DNA of 64,000 nt from Bacillota bacterium (lineage in GTDB: Bacteria; Bacillota; Clostridia; Acetivibrionales; DTU013). The notes below the pieces were generated by a model, which was not told the origin of the DNA, did not search any database, and saw only the letters and a program-made list of their open reading frames with translations. Positions 35,068-42,437 of this stretch are shown here, one piece after another. Each line of letters begins with the position of its first letter. Position 1 is the first letter of the stretch. Location of the stretch: positions 186,001-250,000 of the forward strand of contig JAEZCO010000091.1 in assembly GCA_023433505.1 (NCBI GenBank), written 5' to 3'. A program made the position numbers and the translations under genes.

Positions 35068-35979
35068 TCACCGTCCGTTTTGACAAATAATTGATGCAAG
35101 TGCAATGGAATTCAGCTTGGCCACATAATCCTCAGCCCTTGAAGTAACTACCAGAGGTACTCTTGCCCCGGTAATTACGGCGCAGGATTTGGCTTTCAGC
35201 ATGAAAACCAGGGTTTTATGCAGAATGTTTCCCGACTCGATCCCGGGAACAATTAAAATATCGGCATCTCCGGCCACTTCGCTTTTGATCCCCTTGTGCA
35301 GCGCAGCCTCAAGATTGATGGCATTATCCATGGCCAGGGGGCCGTCGATAATACAATTTTTAATCTGGCCTCTTTCCACCATTTTGGACAGCGCAGCCGC
35401 ATCGATTGTACACTGCATTTCAGGATTCACCGTCTCAATTGCGGCAAGGACTGCGACTTTGGGCTTTTCTACCCCCAGGGAATTTGCTACATATACGGCA
35501 TTTTGGATAATATCGGCCTTCCGGGGAAGGTCCGGCGCTATGTTCAAAGCGGCGTCAGAAAGCAGCAGCAGCTTGTGGTAGGCCTGTGTTTCAAAAACGC
35601 TGACATGGCTCAATACCCTTCCGGTCCTCAGCCCGACGCCTTTATCAAGAACGATCTTGAGAAAATCTCCGGTCATGAGCTTGCCCTTCATCAAAATGTT
35701 TGCTTCTCCGCTGGCTGCGATGTCTACGGCGATTTTTGCGGACTTCAGCTCATCCTGCTCCTTGATGATTTCAAACTTCAGAACATCCAGTCCGATTTCA
35801 TCCGCCAGCTTTAATATCTTTTCCTTGTCACCCACCAGTATTGCGTTTACCAGGCCAAGCTTGTATGCTTCATTAACGGACTGAAGGACATGTTCGTCAT
35901 GCGCGGCAGCCACCGACACCTTTTTTCTGCCGGATTTTTTGGCCAAACTTACAAATTCATCTACCGATTTTATCACCAT
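35068..35979 (-). CDS. ptb: Phosphate butyryltransferase
   Basis: Phosphotransacylase of 303 residues making butyryl phosphate from butyryl-CoA. Family motifs include AAAHDEHVLQSVNEA at the N-terminus, ANILMKGKLMTGDFLK (about 94-109), LRTGRVLSHVSVFE and GDADILIVPGIESGNILHKT near the C-terminus. GGAGG five bases before ATG. It precedes buk, giving the standard ptb-buk order of clostridial energy-conserving acid formation. Upstream 35980-36095 shows no gene. Confidence 0.95.
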   Translation of the reverse strand: MVIKSVDEFVSLAKKSGRKKVSVAAAHDEHVLQSVNEAYKLGLVNAILVGDKEKILKLADEIGLDVLKFEIIKEQDELKSAKIAVDIAASGEANILMKGKLMTGDFLKIVLDKGVGLRTGRVLSHVSVFETQAYHKLLLLSDAALNIAPDLPRKADIIQNAVYVANSLGVEKPKVAVLAAIETVNPEMQCTIDAAALSKMVERGQIKNCIIDGPLAMDNAINLEAALHKGIKSEVAGDADILIVPGIESGNILHKTLVFMLKAKSCAVITGARVPLVVTSRAEDYVAKLNSIALASIICQNGR

Positions 35980-36095
35980 AGCAACCTCCTTCCTCTATTT
36001 TAGCATGTTTTCAGAGGATTATAACGACCTAATTCAAAATTAATTTTATGGAATAAAAATAATAAACCTTTAGATCCTTAGAAGGGGCCGACAGC

Positions 36096-36137
36096 ACAGA
36101 AAGGGGCGCAGTCGCGAACAACTGCGCCCCTTTCTGT
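36096..36137 (-). terminator. Hairpin after the ECF sigma factor gene
   Basis: Perfect 17-bp stem, arms 36096-36112 and 36121-36137, core AAAGGGGCGCAGT / ACTGCGCCCCTTT, 8-base loop. It begins 12 bases beyond the sigma stop codon. No long T-tract follows, so it may be weak or act as an mRNA end barrier. Confidence 0.65.
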
Positions 36138-36148
36138 ATAAAACTTAT

Positions 36149-36697
36149 CTATGCAACACCCGAGAGGCTTTCCTTTAAGGTAAGCCTTGCCCTGAAAATC
36201 CGGTTTTTCACAATGGAAACCGGCTTGTTCAAAGCTTCGGCGATTTCCTTATAAGACATGCCTTTATGGTGATAAAGGACAATAGGAGTCCTGTAAATTT
36301 CAGGCAGGCTTTCAATGGCCGACCGTACGAAAAGGGTCTTCTCCTTCATCAACAGCATATCTTCGGGTGAATTGTTGGTTTCTGCGATATTTTCGTATTC
36401 ATCCATGGAAACAAAATTCAGCTTTTTCTTCCTGGCAAAGTCAAGGCAAATATTGGTCGCCACTTTTACAGTCCAGGTAGAAAACCGGAATTCGGGGTTA
36501 TACCTTCCCAGTGACTTAAAAATTTTAATAAACACTTCCTGTGACAAATCTTCAGCTTCTTCCGTATCTTTTGAAAATTTGCACACCACGGAGTACACCA
36601 GCTTCCTATAACGAGTTACCAGCTGGGAAAACGATTCGGTACAGCCCTCCAGGCATTCCCTTACAAGTTGATAATCCGTTCTTTCCATTTCATACAC
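36149..36697 (-). CDS. ECF-family RNA polymerase sigma factor
   Basis: About 182 residues with sigma-70 region 2 (about 25-92, including EAEDLSQEVFIKIFKSL, the -10 recognition and core-binding helix) and region 4 (about 125-175, MSYKEIAEALNKPVSIVKNRIFRAR, the -35 helix-turn-helix). No anti-sigma gene is adjacent, which is unusual for SigW-like factors. The first codon is GTG at 36697, close to AAAGG; ATG three codons later (36688) is an equally good start. Two TATAAT sequences lie upstream (36751 to 36746 and 36819 to 36814), the latter touching the 18-bp palindrome. Target genes cannot be inferred. Confidence 0.9.
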   Translation of the reverse strand: MYEMERTDYQLVRECLEGCTESFSQLVTRYRKLVYSVVCKFSKDTEEAEDLSQEVFIKIFKSLGRYNPEFRFSTWTVKVATNICLDFARKKKLNFVSMDEYENIAETNNSPEDMLLMKEKTLFVRSAIESLPEIYRTPIVLYHHKGMSYKEIAEALNKPVSIVKNRIFRARLTLKESLSGVA

Positions 36698-36818
36698 TAC
36701 CTTTCCAAATATGTAAGCATTTAAAAATCCTGAACTCTTGTATACATTATATGAAATTGTTTATTTTTTAACATCGGTCATGGGGAGAGACTTTTAATAG
36801 ACAGTGGGTGGGTATTAT

Positions 36819-36837
36819 ACCTGGCCGGTTGGCCAGG
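36819..36837. repeat. 18-bp palindrome, copy 1, next to a TATAAT
   Basis: CCTGGCCGGTTGGCCAGG (36820-36837). On the minus strand it is followed directly by TATAAT (36819 to 36814), reading towards the sigma gene. The 19-mer including the flanking A is the exact reverse complement of copy 2 at 37438-37456. Position suggests an operator overlapping the promoter spacer. The other hairpin here, ACCTGCT / AGCAGGT around 36863-36884, may end the lone receiver gene. Confidence 0.7.
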
Positions 36838-36895
36838 CATAAAGCAGTTAGTGTTAATAGAATACCTGCTCTCCAGACAGCAGGTCACTCTAAAA

Positions 36896-37267
36896 TTATG
36901 ACTCTCTATTCTTCACGGTCTGCAATTTTGAAATTGCTTCAAGAAGCCTTTCGGAATTTTCGCCTTTGCTGACAAAAGCATCAACCCCTGCCGCCAAAGC
37001 GGATTTTGACGCCTCCGGCCGCCCGCTCATAGCAATGATCAGCAAGTCCGGAAACAGACAGCGGAAAACGGGGATCAAATCCGAAACCCTGAGGTTGGAC
37101 AGCTCCCAATCCAGCAGCATTAAGTCCGGCTTGCTTTCTTTGGTCTTAATGATAAGGGAGGCCAATTCTTCCGCTTCCTCAACAATTTCCAGACCTGCTT
37201 CCTGGTCCAGCAATATCTTCAAAGCCATTCTCACTTCCGATTGGTCATCTGCCAACAGTATCCTCAT
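36896..37267 (-). CDS. Stand-alone receiver-domain protein
   Basis: A 123-residue single-domain response regulator (CheY-like), with ADDQ at the acid pocket, phosphoacceptor Asp53 in MLLDWE, Ser in IIAMSG, and Lys in FVSKGE. There is no DNA-binding output domain. The start at 37267 has GGGGAG six bases upstream; a 13-residue longer frame has none. It lies between a NarL-type system and an ECF sigma gene, so it could be a phosphate sink or a regulator acting by protein contact. A perfect TATAAT (37369 to 37364) with tandem repeats beyond it forms its promoter region. Kinase partner not evident, though the GAF kinase at 38134-40530 is the nearest. Confidence 0.88.
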   Translation of the reverse strand: MRILLADDQSEVRMALKILLDQEAGLEIVEEAEELASLIIKTKESKPDLMLLDWELSNLRVSDLIPVFRCLFPDLLIIAMSGRPEASKSALAAGVDAFVSKGENSERLLEAISKLQTVKNRES

Positions 37268-37363
37268 AAACAACTCCCCTGTCCGGTGGTATGACACAAA
37301 AACCACAGCTTATAACGCGTCCAAAAGGAAACTTTTCGTTTGCAGAAAAATTTCCTTACCTCG

Positions 37364-37369
37364 ATTATA
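37364..37369 (-). promoter_or_regulatory. -10 element of the lone receiver gene
   Basis: TATAAT on the minus strand, about 95 bases before the start codon. The hexamer at the -35 distance (AAGCAT) does not fit TTGACA, suggesting dependence on an activator bound to the repeats just upstream. Confidence 0.5.
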
Positions 37370-37400
37370 AAACAAAATCCCCTCCCATGCTTCATTCATG

Positions 37401-37445
37401 TGGGGGGATTATTCCTGGCCATATGGGGGGTTTATTTCCTGGCCA
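37401..37445. repeat. Two tandem direct repeats upstream of the receiver gene
   Basis: Units 37401-37421 and 37424-37445 share TGGGGGG, an A/T-rich centre (ATTATT or TTTATTT) and CCTGGCCA. The spacing between starts is 23 bases, about two helical turns. The second unit runs into the palindrome at 37438-37456. Likely protein-binding sites for the downstream minus-strand promoter. Confidence 0.65.
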
Positions 37446-37456
37446 ACCGGCCAGGT
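37438..37456. repeat. 18-bp palindrome, copy 2
   Basis: CCTGGCCAACCGGCCAGG plus a T, the exact reverse complement of the 19-mer at 36819-36837. It lies between the NarL-type regulator gene and the promoter of the lone receiver gene. Confidence 0.7.
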
Positions 37457-37476
37457 GGGACATGGAACCTGTCCTG

Positions 37477-38115
37477 TTACACCAGTTTGTTTTGCAGTGC
37501 GAATGCCACCGCTTCGGTACGGCTGGCAGCGTCAAGCTTGGATAAAATACTGCTTACATGAAATTTTACGGTAGACCTGCTTACTACAAGCTTTTCGGCT
37601 ATCTCCGGATTGCTGAGGCCTTCGATCATCATTTTCAATACGTCCTTTTCTCTTGCAGTCAAGTCCGCCCCGGGTGCGGAAGGACGATGAGCCGCTTTGA
37701 TCAGCGCCTGAGTGGCCTCGGGAGCCAGGGTGGGCCTTCCGATCCTGGCCCCCCGGATCGCGGCGGCCAGCTCATCTGCCGTAACATTTTTAAGAAGATA
37801 CCCGATGGCGCCGGCCTGTAAGGCATTTTCAATTAGATTATCCTCTTTGAAGCTGGTCAGGATGATCACCTGAATATCCTGATGCCTGTCACGTATTGCC
37901 TTTGTGGCTTCAGCCCCGTCCATTTCGGGCATGACAAGATCCATCAGCACCACATCCGGGAATAAGGTTCCGCATTTATCCAGAGCTTCCTTCCCGTTTG
38001 AAGCTTCTCCCACCAGGTCAAAATCGTCGTAAATTTGAAGAAAGGCGCCAAGACCGCTCCTCACCACCTTATGATCATCTACGATCATCACTTTTATTTT
38101 ATCGGCTTCCGTCAT
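37477..38115 (-). CDS. NarL/LuxR-type response regulator
   Basis: 212 residues: receiver domain with VDDH, phosphoacceptor Asp59 (LMDLVMPEMDG) and Lys in YLLKNV, then a LuxR-type HTH (about 145-210) with LTAREKDVLKMMIEGLSNPEIAEKL and SRSTVKFHVSSILSKL. GGAGG seven bases before ATG. It lies 18 bases after the GAF-domain kinase gene and is its evident partner. Targets unknown, but the palindromes and tandem repeats immediately downstream are candidate sites. Confidence 0.94.
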   Translation of the reverse strand: MTEADKIKVMIVDDHKVVRSGLGAFLQIYDDFDLVGEASNGKEALDKCGTLFPDVVLMDLVMPEMDGAEATKAIRDRHQDIQVIILTSFKEDNLIENALQAGAIGYLLKNVTADELAAAIRGARIGRPTLAPEATQALIKAAHRPSAPGADLTAREKDVLKMMIEGLSNPEIAEKLVVSRSTVKFHVSSILSKLDAASRTEAVAFALQNKLV

Positions 38116-38133
38116 CTATAAACCTCCATCTGT

Positions 38134-40530
38134 TCATCGAGTATTTTTCCAGCTTATTGAAATATCCGTCCCTTCACCGATTCTGCTGCTCACTGTAAGA
38201 CACGCAAAGATAGAATCCGCCCGTTCACGCATAATCCCCAGTCCAAGATGTTCACCGGTCACGGAATAAGGATCAAATCCCCTTCCGTCGTCACGCACCG
38301 TAAGCCTTACTTCGCCGTCTTCGCTGCACCCGGCTGTTTCCAGCGTCAATGCCGCATTGTTGGCTCCCGAATGCTTGGCGATATTGTTCAAAGCTTCCTG
38401 TGCTATTCTGTAAAACGCTATTTTTACTTCCGTAGGCAGAAGGACATGCCCTTCAACCTTTAATGCCACAGGTATGCGCGCCCTGCCTGTTGTTGCCTCG
38501 GCCAACTGCCTCAGGAGCTCTTCCAGCGGAGCCTCTACCAGGGTGGTAGGCCGTAATTCCAGAAGCAGGGTCCTCATTTCCGCCAGAGCGCCTCTGGTCA
38601 TCTGTCTTAATTCCTCCAGCCTCTGGCGCCCATCCTCGGGATTCTTTGCCCAAATACGGGGAAGCACTTCGGCAATGAGACTGGCTGAAAAAAGCGTCTG
38701 TGTAACAGCATCGTGCAAATCTCTGGCAAGCCGGCTCCGCTCCGCATTTACAGCAATTTCTTCCGCCTGCACCTTGAGTCTTGCATTATCAATGGCAAGG
38801 GTGGCTTGATCTGCAAAAGCCACCGCAAGGCCTACTTCCTCGATGGAAAAGGACCGCTTCTTTTCCGTTATGTCCGGCGGTTTTTTAAAATATAATGCAA
38901 TGCAGCCATAGACTTCACTTTTACTCAACAAGGGGACTGCCAGTACTCCGCTGCAATTATCCCTGAGCCACAAGAGCTGGGGATTCAGCCCGCCGGAGGG
39001 ATCGGCAGTCTCCAGAAGTTCGGGAATATCGCTGATAACGATGGGCTTCTTTTCAAGGACCGCTTTACCGATAGCCCCGGAGCCAACCTGCACATTGCCG
39101 TTTGAAAGGAATTCCTGAGGCAGTCCGCAAGCCGCTTCCAGAGTCAGTATCCCGTTTTCCTTCTGCAGCCGGTATAAAGCGCCGGAATCCGTTCCCATGA
39201 GCCTTGCCGCCTCACAAATAATGAAATCCAGGATTTCATCCAGATTGCGGTTGGAATTCAAAATTGCAAGGATATCCCTCAATCCTTCGGCCACATGCCG
39301 TCTTTGCTCATCCTCCATATGCCTGCGCTTTTCGTCCTGGTACATCCGGGCATTTTCCACACCGATTACGGCGCTGGATGCAAACATGGTGAGAATGCGC
39401 TCATCCTCCCGGTCAAACTCGTCCGTTGTGTTGCTGACGGCCAAAATGATTCCAACCGGCTTTTTACCTGCGGCCAAGGGCACGACCAGATAGGTCCCTA
39501 TGGACCTTCCCGAAATAACTCCCATGGATGCGTCAGAGTTTCCGGATTCATTTTTGAAAATAACCGACTTTCCCTGCAACAGATGTCTGCCCAGCATGGA
39601 GTTTTCGATGGAGACCCTTTTCCCCATCATTTTCGAATAATCCTCTCCCGAATAAACGGAAAAAACCAGATCATAGGCTTCTACCAGCAAAACAGCCGTA
39701 GATACGGAATTGGTCAGTCTCCTGGACTCATCCGCAATCATCTGCAGGACGGAATCGAGGTCAAGCCTGCTGGTGATGGCCTGCTGCACGGCAAACATGG
39801 TTTTCAGTTCGTCCGCTTTCTTTATGGTCTCGGTATAGAGCCGGGCATTTTCATATTCAAGGGCCGCCTGGTTTGCAAAGGCCTGCCCCAGTTCAACATG
39901 GTGCTTTTTATAAAAACCCGCATCGCCGTGTTCAAGGGTCAATACTCCAAGGACCCTGTCCTTGACCATCATGGGTATCCCCATCCAGCAGCGGACCTTT
40001 TTAAGAGCATTCCTATGCGTCATGCCCATGGTCATCCTGAAGGAAACCGCAATGGGATCATCCGAGTGAATATCGTCGATGACAACGGCCTTACGTTTGG
40101 ATATGAGCTGTGCTCCCAAGGGATTCAAACCAAAATGCAGATAGGACTCCGGTTCATCCTCCGGCAAAAGAAGGTTTTTGTGGGCAAAAAGCCGCAAAGA
40201 ATCCCCCTGTACGATAAACACCCTGGCGCCGTTAAAATCGGCTATTTGCTGCAAGCGCTCCAATATATCCTCCAGCAGCTGCTTGGGTCCCATTGTGGAG
40301 GTTGATACCAGGTTTGAAACATCCAGAAGGGTCCCCAGCAGCGTGTTCCTCTGCTCCAACTCCGTTTCCGCACGTTTCCTTTCTGAAATCTCGAACTTAA
40401 GCTTCTCGTTCAGGCTGTTCAAATCCGAAACCCTGTCTTCTATGCTATTTTTACCCCTGCCGTAACTCATATGCCGGCTGCTCTTTATGCGAAACGCTCC
40501 GGCAGGGCGTTTTCTCTTTCCTGAAGGCAT
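38134..40530 (-). CDS. Multi-GAF soluble sensor histidine kinase (NarX/DegS-type transmitter)
   Basis: 798 residues without membrane helices. A short coiled coil near 35-65 leads to three GAF-like domains (about 70-235, 245-400 and 415-575), then a HisKA_3 dimerisation box (about 590-660, AERSRLARDLHDAVTQTLFSAS, His in LHDAV) and an ATPase domain with EALNNIAKHSGA and DDGRGFD. Three GAF domains suggest sensing of small ligands, redox state or nucleotides in the cytoplasm. No conserved Cys cluster for an iron-sulfur centre stands out. AGAGGTG five to six bases before ATG. It is followed by the NarL-type regulator and divergent from the M14 peptidase gene. Confidence 0.93.
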   Translation of the reverse strand: MPSGKRKRPAGAFRIKSSRHMSYGRGKNSIEDRVSDLNSLNEKLKFEISERKRAETELEQRNTLLGTLLDVSNLVSTSTMGPKQLLEDILERLQQIADFNGARVFIVQGDSLRLFAHKNLLLPEDEPESYLHFGLNPLGAQLISKRKAVVIDDIHSDDPIAVSFRMTMGMTHRNALKKVRCWMGIPMMVKDRVLGVLTLEHGDAGFYKKHHVELGQAFANQAALEYENARLYTETIKKADELKTMFAVQQAITSRLDLDSVLQMIADESRRLTNSVSTAVLLVEAYDLVFSVYSGEDYSKMMGKRVSIENSMLGRHLLQGKSVIFKNESGNSDASMGVISGRSIGTYLVVPLAAGKKPVGIILAVSNTTDEFDREDERILTMFASSAVIGVENARMYQDEKRRHMEDEQRRHVAEGLRDILAILNSNRNLDEILDFIICEAARLMGTDSGALYRLQKENGILTLEAACGLPQEFLSNGNVQVGSGAIGKAVLEKKPIVISDIPELLETADPSGGLNPQLLWLRDNCSGVLAVPLLSKSEVYGCIALYFKKPPDITEKKRSFSIEEVGLAVAFADQATLAIDNARLKVQAEEIAVNAERSRLARDLHDAVTQTLFSASLIAEVLPRIWAKNPEDGRQRLEELRQMTRGALAEMRTLLLELRPTTLVEAPLEELLRQLAEATTGRARIPVALKVEGHVLLPTEVKIAFYRIAQEALNNIAKHSGANNAALTLETAGCSEDGEVRLTVRDDGRGFDPYSVTGEHLGLGIMRERADSIFACLTVSSRIGEGTDISISWKNTR

Positions 40531-40559
40531 GGATACACCTCTGTCCGTATTACACTCAT

Positions 40560-40620
40560 GTAACTATTAGTATCAAGTTACTACTGATTTTATCCCAGCA
40601 TCAAAAAAATATCAAGTAAC
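40560..40620. promoter_or_regulatory. Repeated TATCAAGT(T/A)AC boxes in divergent region
   Basis: TATCAAGTTAC (40571-40581) and TATCAAGTAAC (40610-40620) are direct repeats 39 bases apart, and GTAAC at 40560-40564 forms an inverted partner to the first. They lie between the GAF kinase gene and the M14 peptidase gene and may be binding sites for a shared regulator. Confidence 0.4.
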
Positions 40621-40728
40621 CGCTGTCATTAAAATTAGGGGAGGATGCCACTGTCACACTTTCAATCACAAGTAATAAAATATAGTAGAAATCGTATGAT
40701 TTCAAATTTATTATGGGAAGGTGCAAAG

Positions 40729-42000
40729 ATGGCAACTTTAAATATTGGTTCCACAGGTCCTGATGTCAAGCTCGTGCAAAGCCTCCTTAACAAAATAGGC
40801 TATAACGCCGGGCCTGTCGACGGGAATTACGGCCGCACGACCCAACAGGCTGTAATTGCCTTTCAGCGGGACAACGGCCTCACCCCCGACGGTATCGTAG
40901 GCCCCGGTACCTGGGCGGTATTTGACCGGCTTTTGAGAGGCTATGATACTTATACCGTAAAGGCCGGAGACACGTTATACCAGATTGCCACCAGGTATTA
41001 TACCACCTTAAACGCAATTATTACGGCAAACCCCGGAATAAATCCCGATAGGATATACATAGGACAGAAAATAACCGTCCCCTACGGTATCGATGTAGTG
41101 TTTACCGATATTGACATTACCTATGGGATTATGGAACGGCAGATCCAGGGCCTTAAGGCGAGATATCCCTTCCTGGAGACAGGGATCGTGGGAAAAAGCG
41201 TCATGGGGAAGAACATTTACTACATCAAGCTTGGAAAGGGCAGCATCCAGGTATCTTACAATGCGACACACCATGCAAACGAGGCCATCGGCACTCCCCT
41301 GCTCATGAAGTTTATCGAGAATTTCTCCAAAGCGTACTCCTCCGGCAGAAGCCTGCAAGGCTATGATCTGAATGCCATTTTCAACCGTACCAGCCTGTTC
41401 ATCATCCCTATGGTAAACCCTGACGGCGTGGACCTTGTCGCTTATTGGCCCCATTATACAAATTCTACCTATACGGAGGCTGCAAAGCTCAATAAAACCG
41501 GCCGTCCCCTGCCCAGTGTATGGAAGGCGAACGTCCGGGGCGTAGACTTGAATTTGAATTATCCTGCCTTGTGGGAAAGGGAGAAGCAGGAAGAAATAGA
41601 GCAGGGAATCACCTCCCCCGGTCCCAGGGATTTCGGCGGAGACGCCCCGTTGTCGGAGCCTGAGTCCAGGGCTATGTATGATTTCACAAGACAGCACAAC
41701 TTCAGGCTGGTCATCGCCTACCACACCCAGGGTGAGGTTATTTACTGGCAGTTCCAGAACATGGCGCCGCCGCAGTCCCTCCCCATCGCCAGGCAGTTCG
41801 GCCAGATAAGCGGTTATGAGGTATCTCCCGGAACCAGTGAAGCAGCTTATGCAGGTTATAAGGATTGGTTCATCCAGGATTTTGGCAGACCCGGCTATAC
41901 CATTGAGGTAGGAAGAGGTGCAAACCCCATTCCCATGAGCCAGTTCCCCAACATTTACCGGCAGAATGAAGGCATCCTGCTGCTGGCATCCGTTGTATAA
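40729..42000 (+). CDS. Gamma-D-glutamyl-diamino-acid endopeptidase (PG-binding, LysM, M14)
   Basis: 423-residue peptidoglycan peptidase. A PG_binding_1 domain (about 1-67, with VKLVQSLLNKIGY and GIVGPGTW) is followed by a LysM domain (about 72-120) and an M14 zinc carboxypeptidase domain (about 125-423). Zinc ligands fit His182 and Glu185 (THHANE) and His332 (AYHTQGE); the catalytic Glu fits Glu393 (YTIEVG). This is the layout of endopeptidase I of sporulating Bacillus, which cuts the gamma-D-Glu to diamino acid bond. There is no signal peptide, so it may act inside the sporangium or be released on lysis. The start at 40729 has GAAGGTG upstream; a longer frame exists without a site. Confidence 0.92.
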   Translation: MATLNIGSTGPDVKLVQSLLNKIGYNAGPVDGNYGRTTQQAVIAFQRDNGLTPDGIVGPGTWAVFDRLLRGYDTYTVKAGDTLYQIATRYYTTLNAIITANPGINPDRIYIGQKITVPYGIDVVFTDIDITYGIMERQIQGLKARYPFLETGIVGKSVMGKNIYYIKLGKGSIQVSYNATHHANEAIGTPLLMKFIENFSKAYSSGRSLQGYDLNAIFNRTSLFIIPMVNPDGVDLVAYWPHYTNSTYTEAAKLNKTGRPLPSVWKANVRGVDLNLNYPALWEREKQEEIEQGITSPGPRDFGGDAPLSEPESRAMYDFTRQHNFRLVIAYHTQGEVIYWQFQNMAPPQSLPIARQFGQISGYEVSPGTSEAAYAGYKDWFIQDFGRPGYTIEVGRGANPIPMSQFPNIYRQNEGILLLASVV

Positions 42001-42048
42001 GATGTAAGCATGGATCACTTGTTTGTCACAAATAGTGCCATTGCCTTA

Positions 42049-42077
42049 TTGGCAAACTGCAAAAAACATGGTAAAAT
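42049..42077 (+). promoter_or_regulatory. Sigma-A-type promoter of the YjfB-like gene
   Basis: TTGGCA (42049-42054), 17-base spacer, TAAAAT (42072-42077). Good match to the housekeeping consensus, about 60 bases before the start codon. Confidence 0.75.
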
Positions 42078-42108
42078 TTCATTATACCGACTTCATTTGA
42101 AATTTTAC
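42071..42108. repeat. 10-bp inverted repeat around the transcription start
   Basis: GTAAAATTTC (42071-42080) and GAAATTTTAC (42099-42108), perfect, 18 bases apart. It covers the -10 box and the predicted start of transcription, so it could be an operator or form a 5' mRNA hairpin. Confidence 0.6.
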
Positions 42109-42136
42109 ATAAGCTTCTGAGGAAGAGGAGGCCGCA

Positions 42137-42334
42137 ATGGAAATCAATAACATGCTTCAGCAAAACATTGACAGCCTACGGCAGGCAATCGGCATATCCA
42201 CTTTGAGGAAGGCCATGCATCAGGATGCCTCAACGGTAGCCAGCCTTCTCCAGGGTATGCAGCAAGTATCGGCAAAGATTATGGAAAGCTCGGTCACACC
42301 GGGCAAAGGCGCCAACATTGACATCCGGGTCTGA
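42137..42334 (+). CDS. YjfB-like putative motility-associated small protein
   Basis: 65 residues matching the YjfB family pattern: a short N-terminal helix, IGISTLRKAMHQDASTVASLL, then QQVSAKIMESSVTPGKGANIDIRV. The family is annotated as putative motility proteins, though its function is not established. AGGAGG five bases before ATG, a clear promoter upstream and a terminator downstream make it a monocistronic gene. No flagellar gene is nearby. Confidence 0.8.
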   Translation: MEINNMLQQNIDSLRQAIGISTLRKAMHQDASTVASLLQGMQQVSAKIMESSVTPGKGANIDIRV

Positions 42335-42357
42335 TACACCCTCGCTTCATCTTCACG

Positions 42358-42406
42358 TATGCTGCCACCGGACAAAAAAGCTTTGCGACCGGCAGCATAT
42401 TTTATT
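42358..42406 (+). terminator. Terminator of the YjfB-like gene
   Basis: Stem TATGCTGCC / GGCAGCATA (42358-42366 with 42391-42399), followed by TTTTATTG on the plus strand, 24 bases after the stop codon. Confidence 0.8.
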
Positions 42407-42437
42407 GTAAGAGACCGGGACATTTTCTGATGCTTCG

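Noticed and set aside
39295..40305. 336-codon plus-strand frame opposite the GAF kinase
   Set aside because: Antisense shadow of a clear kinase; no ribosome binding site and no family features.
41008..42018. 336-codon minus-strand frame opposite the M14 peptidase
   Set aside because: Antisense to zinc-site motifs of the peptidase; shadow.
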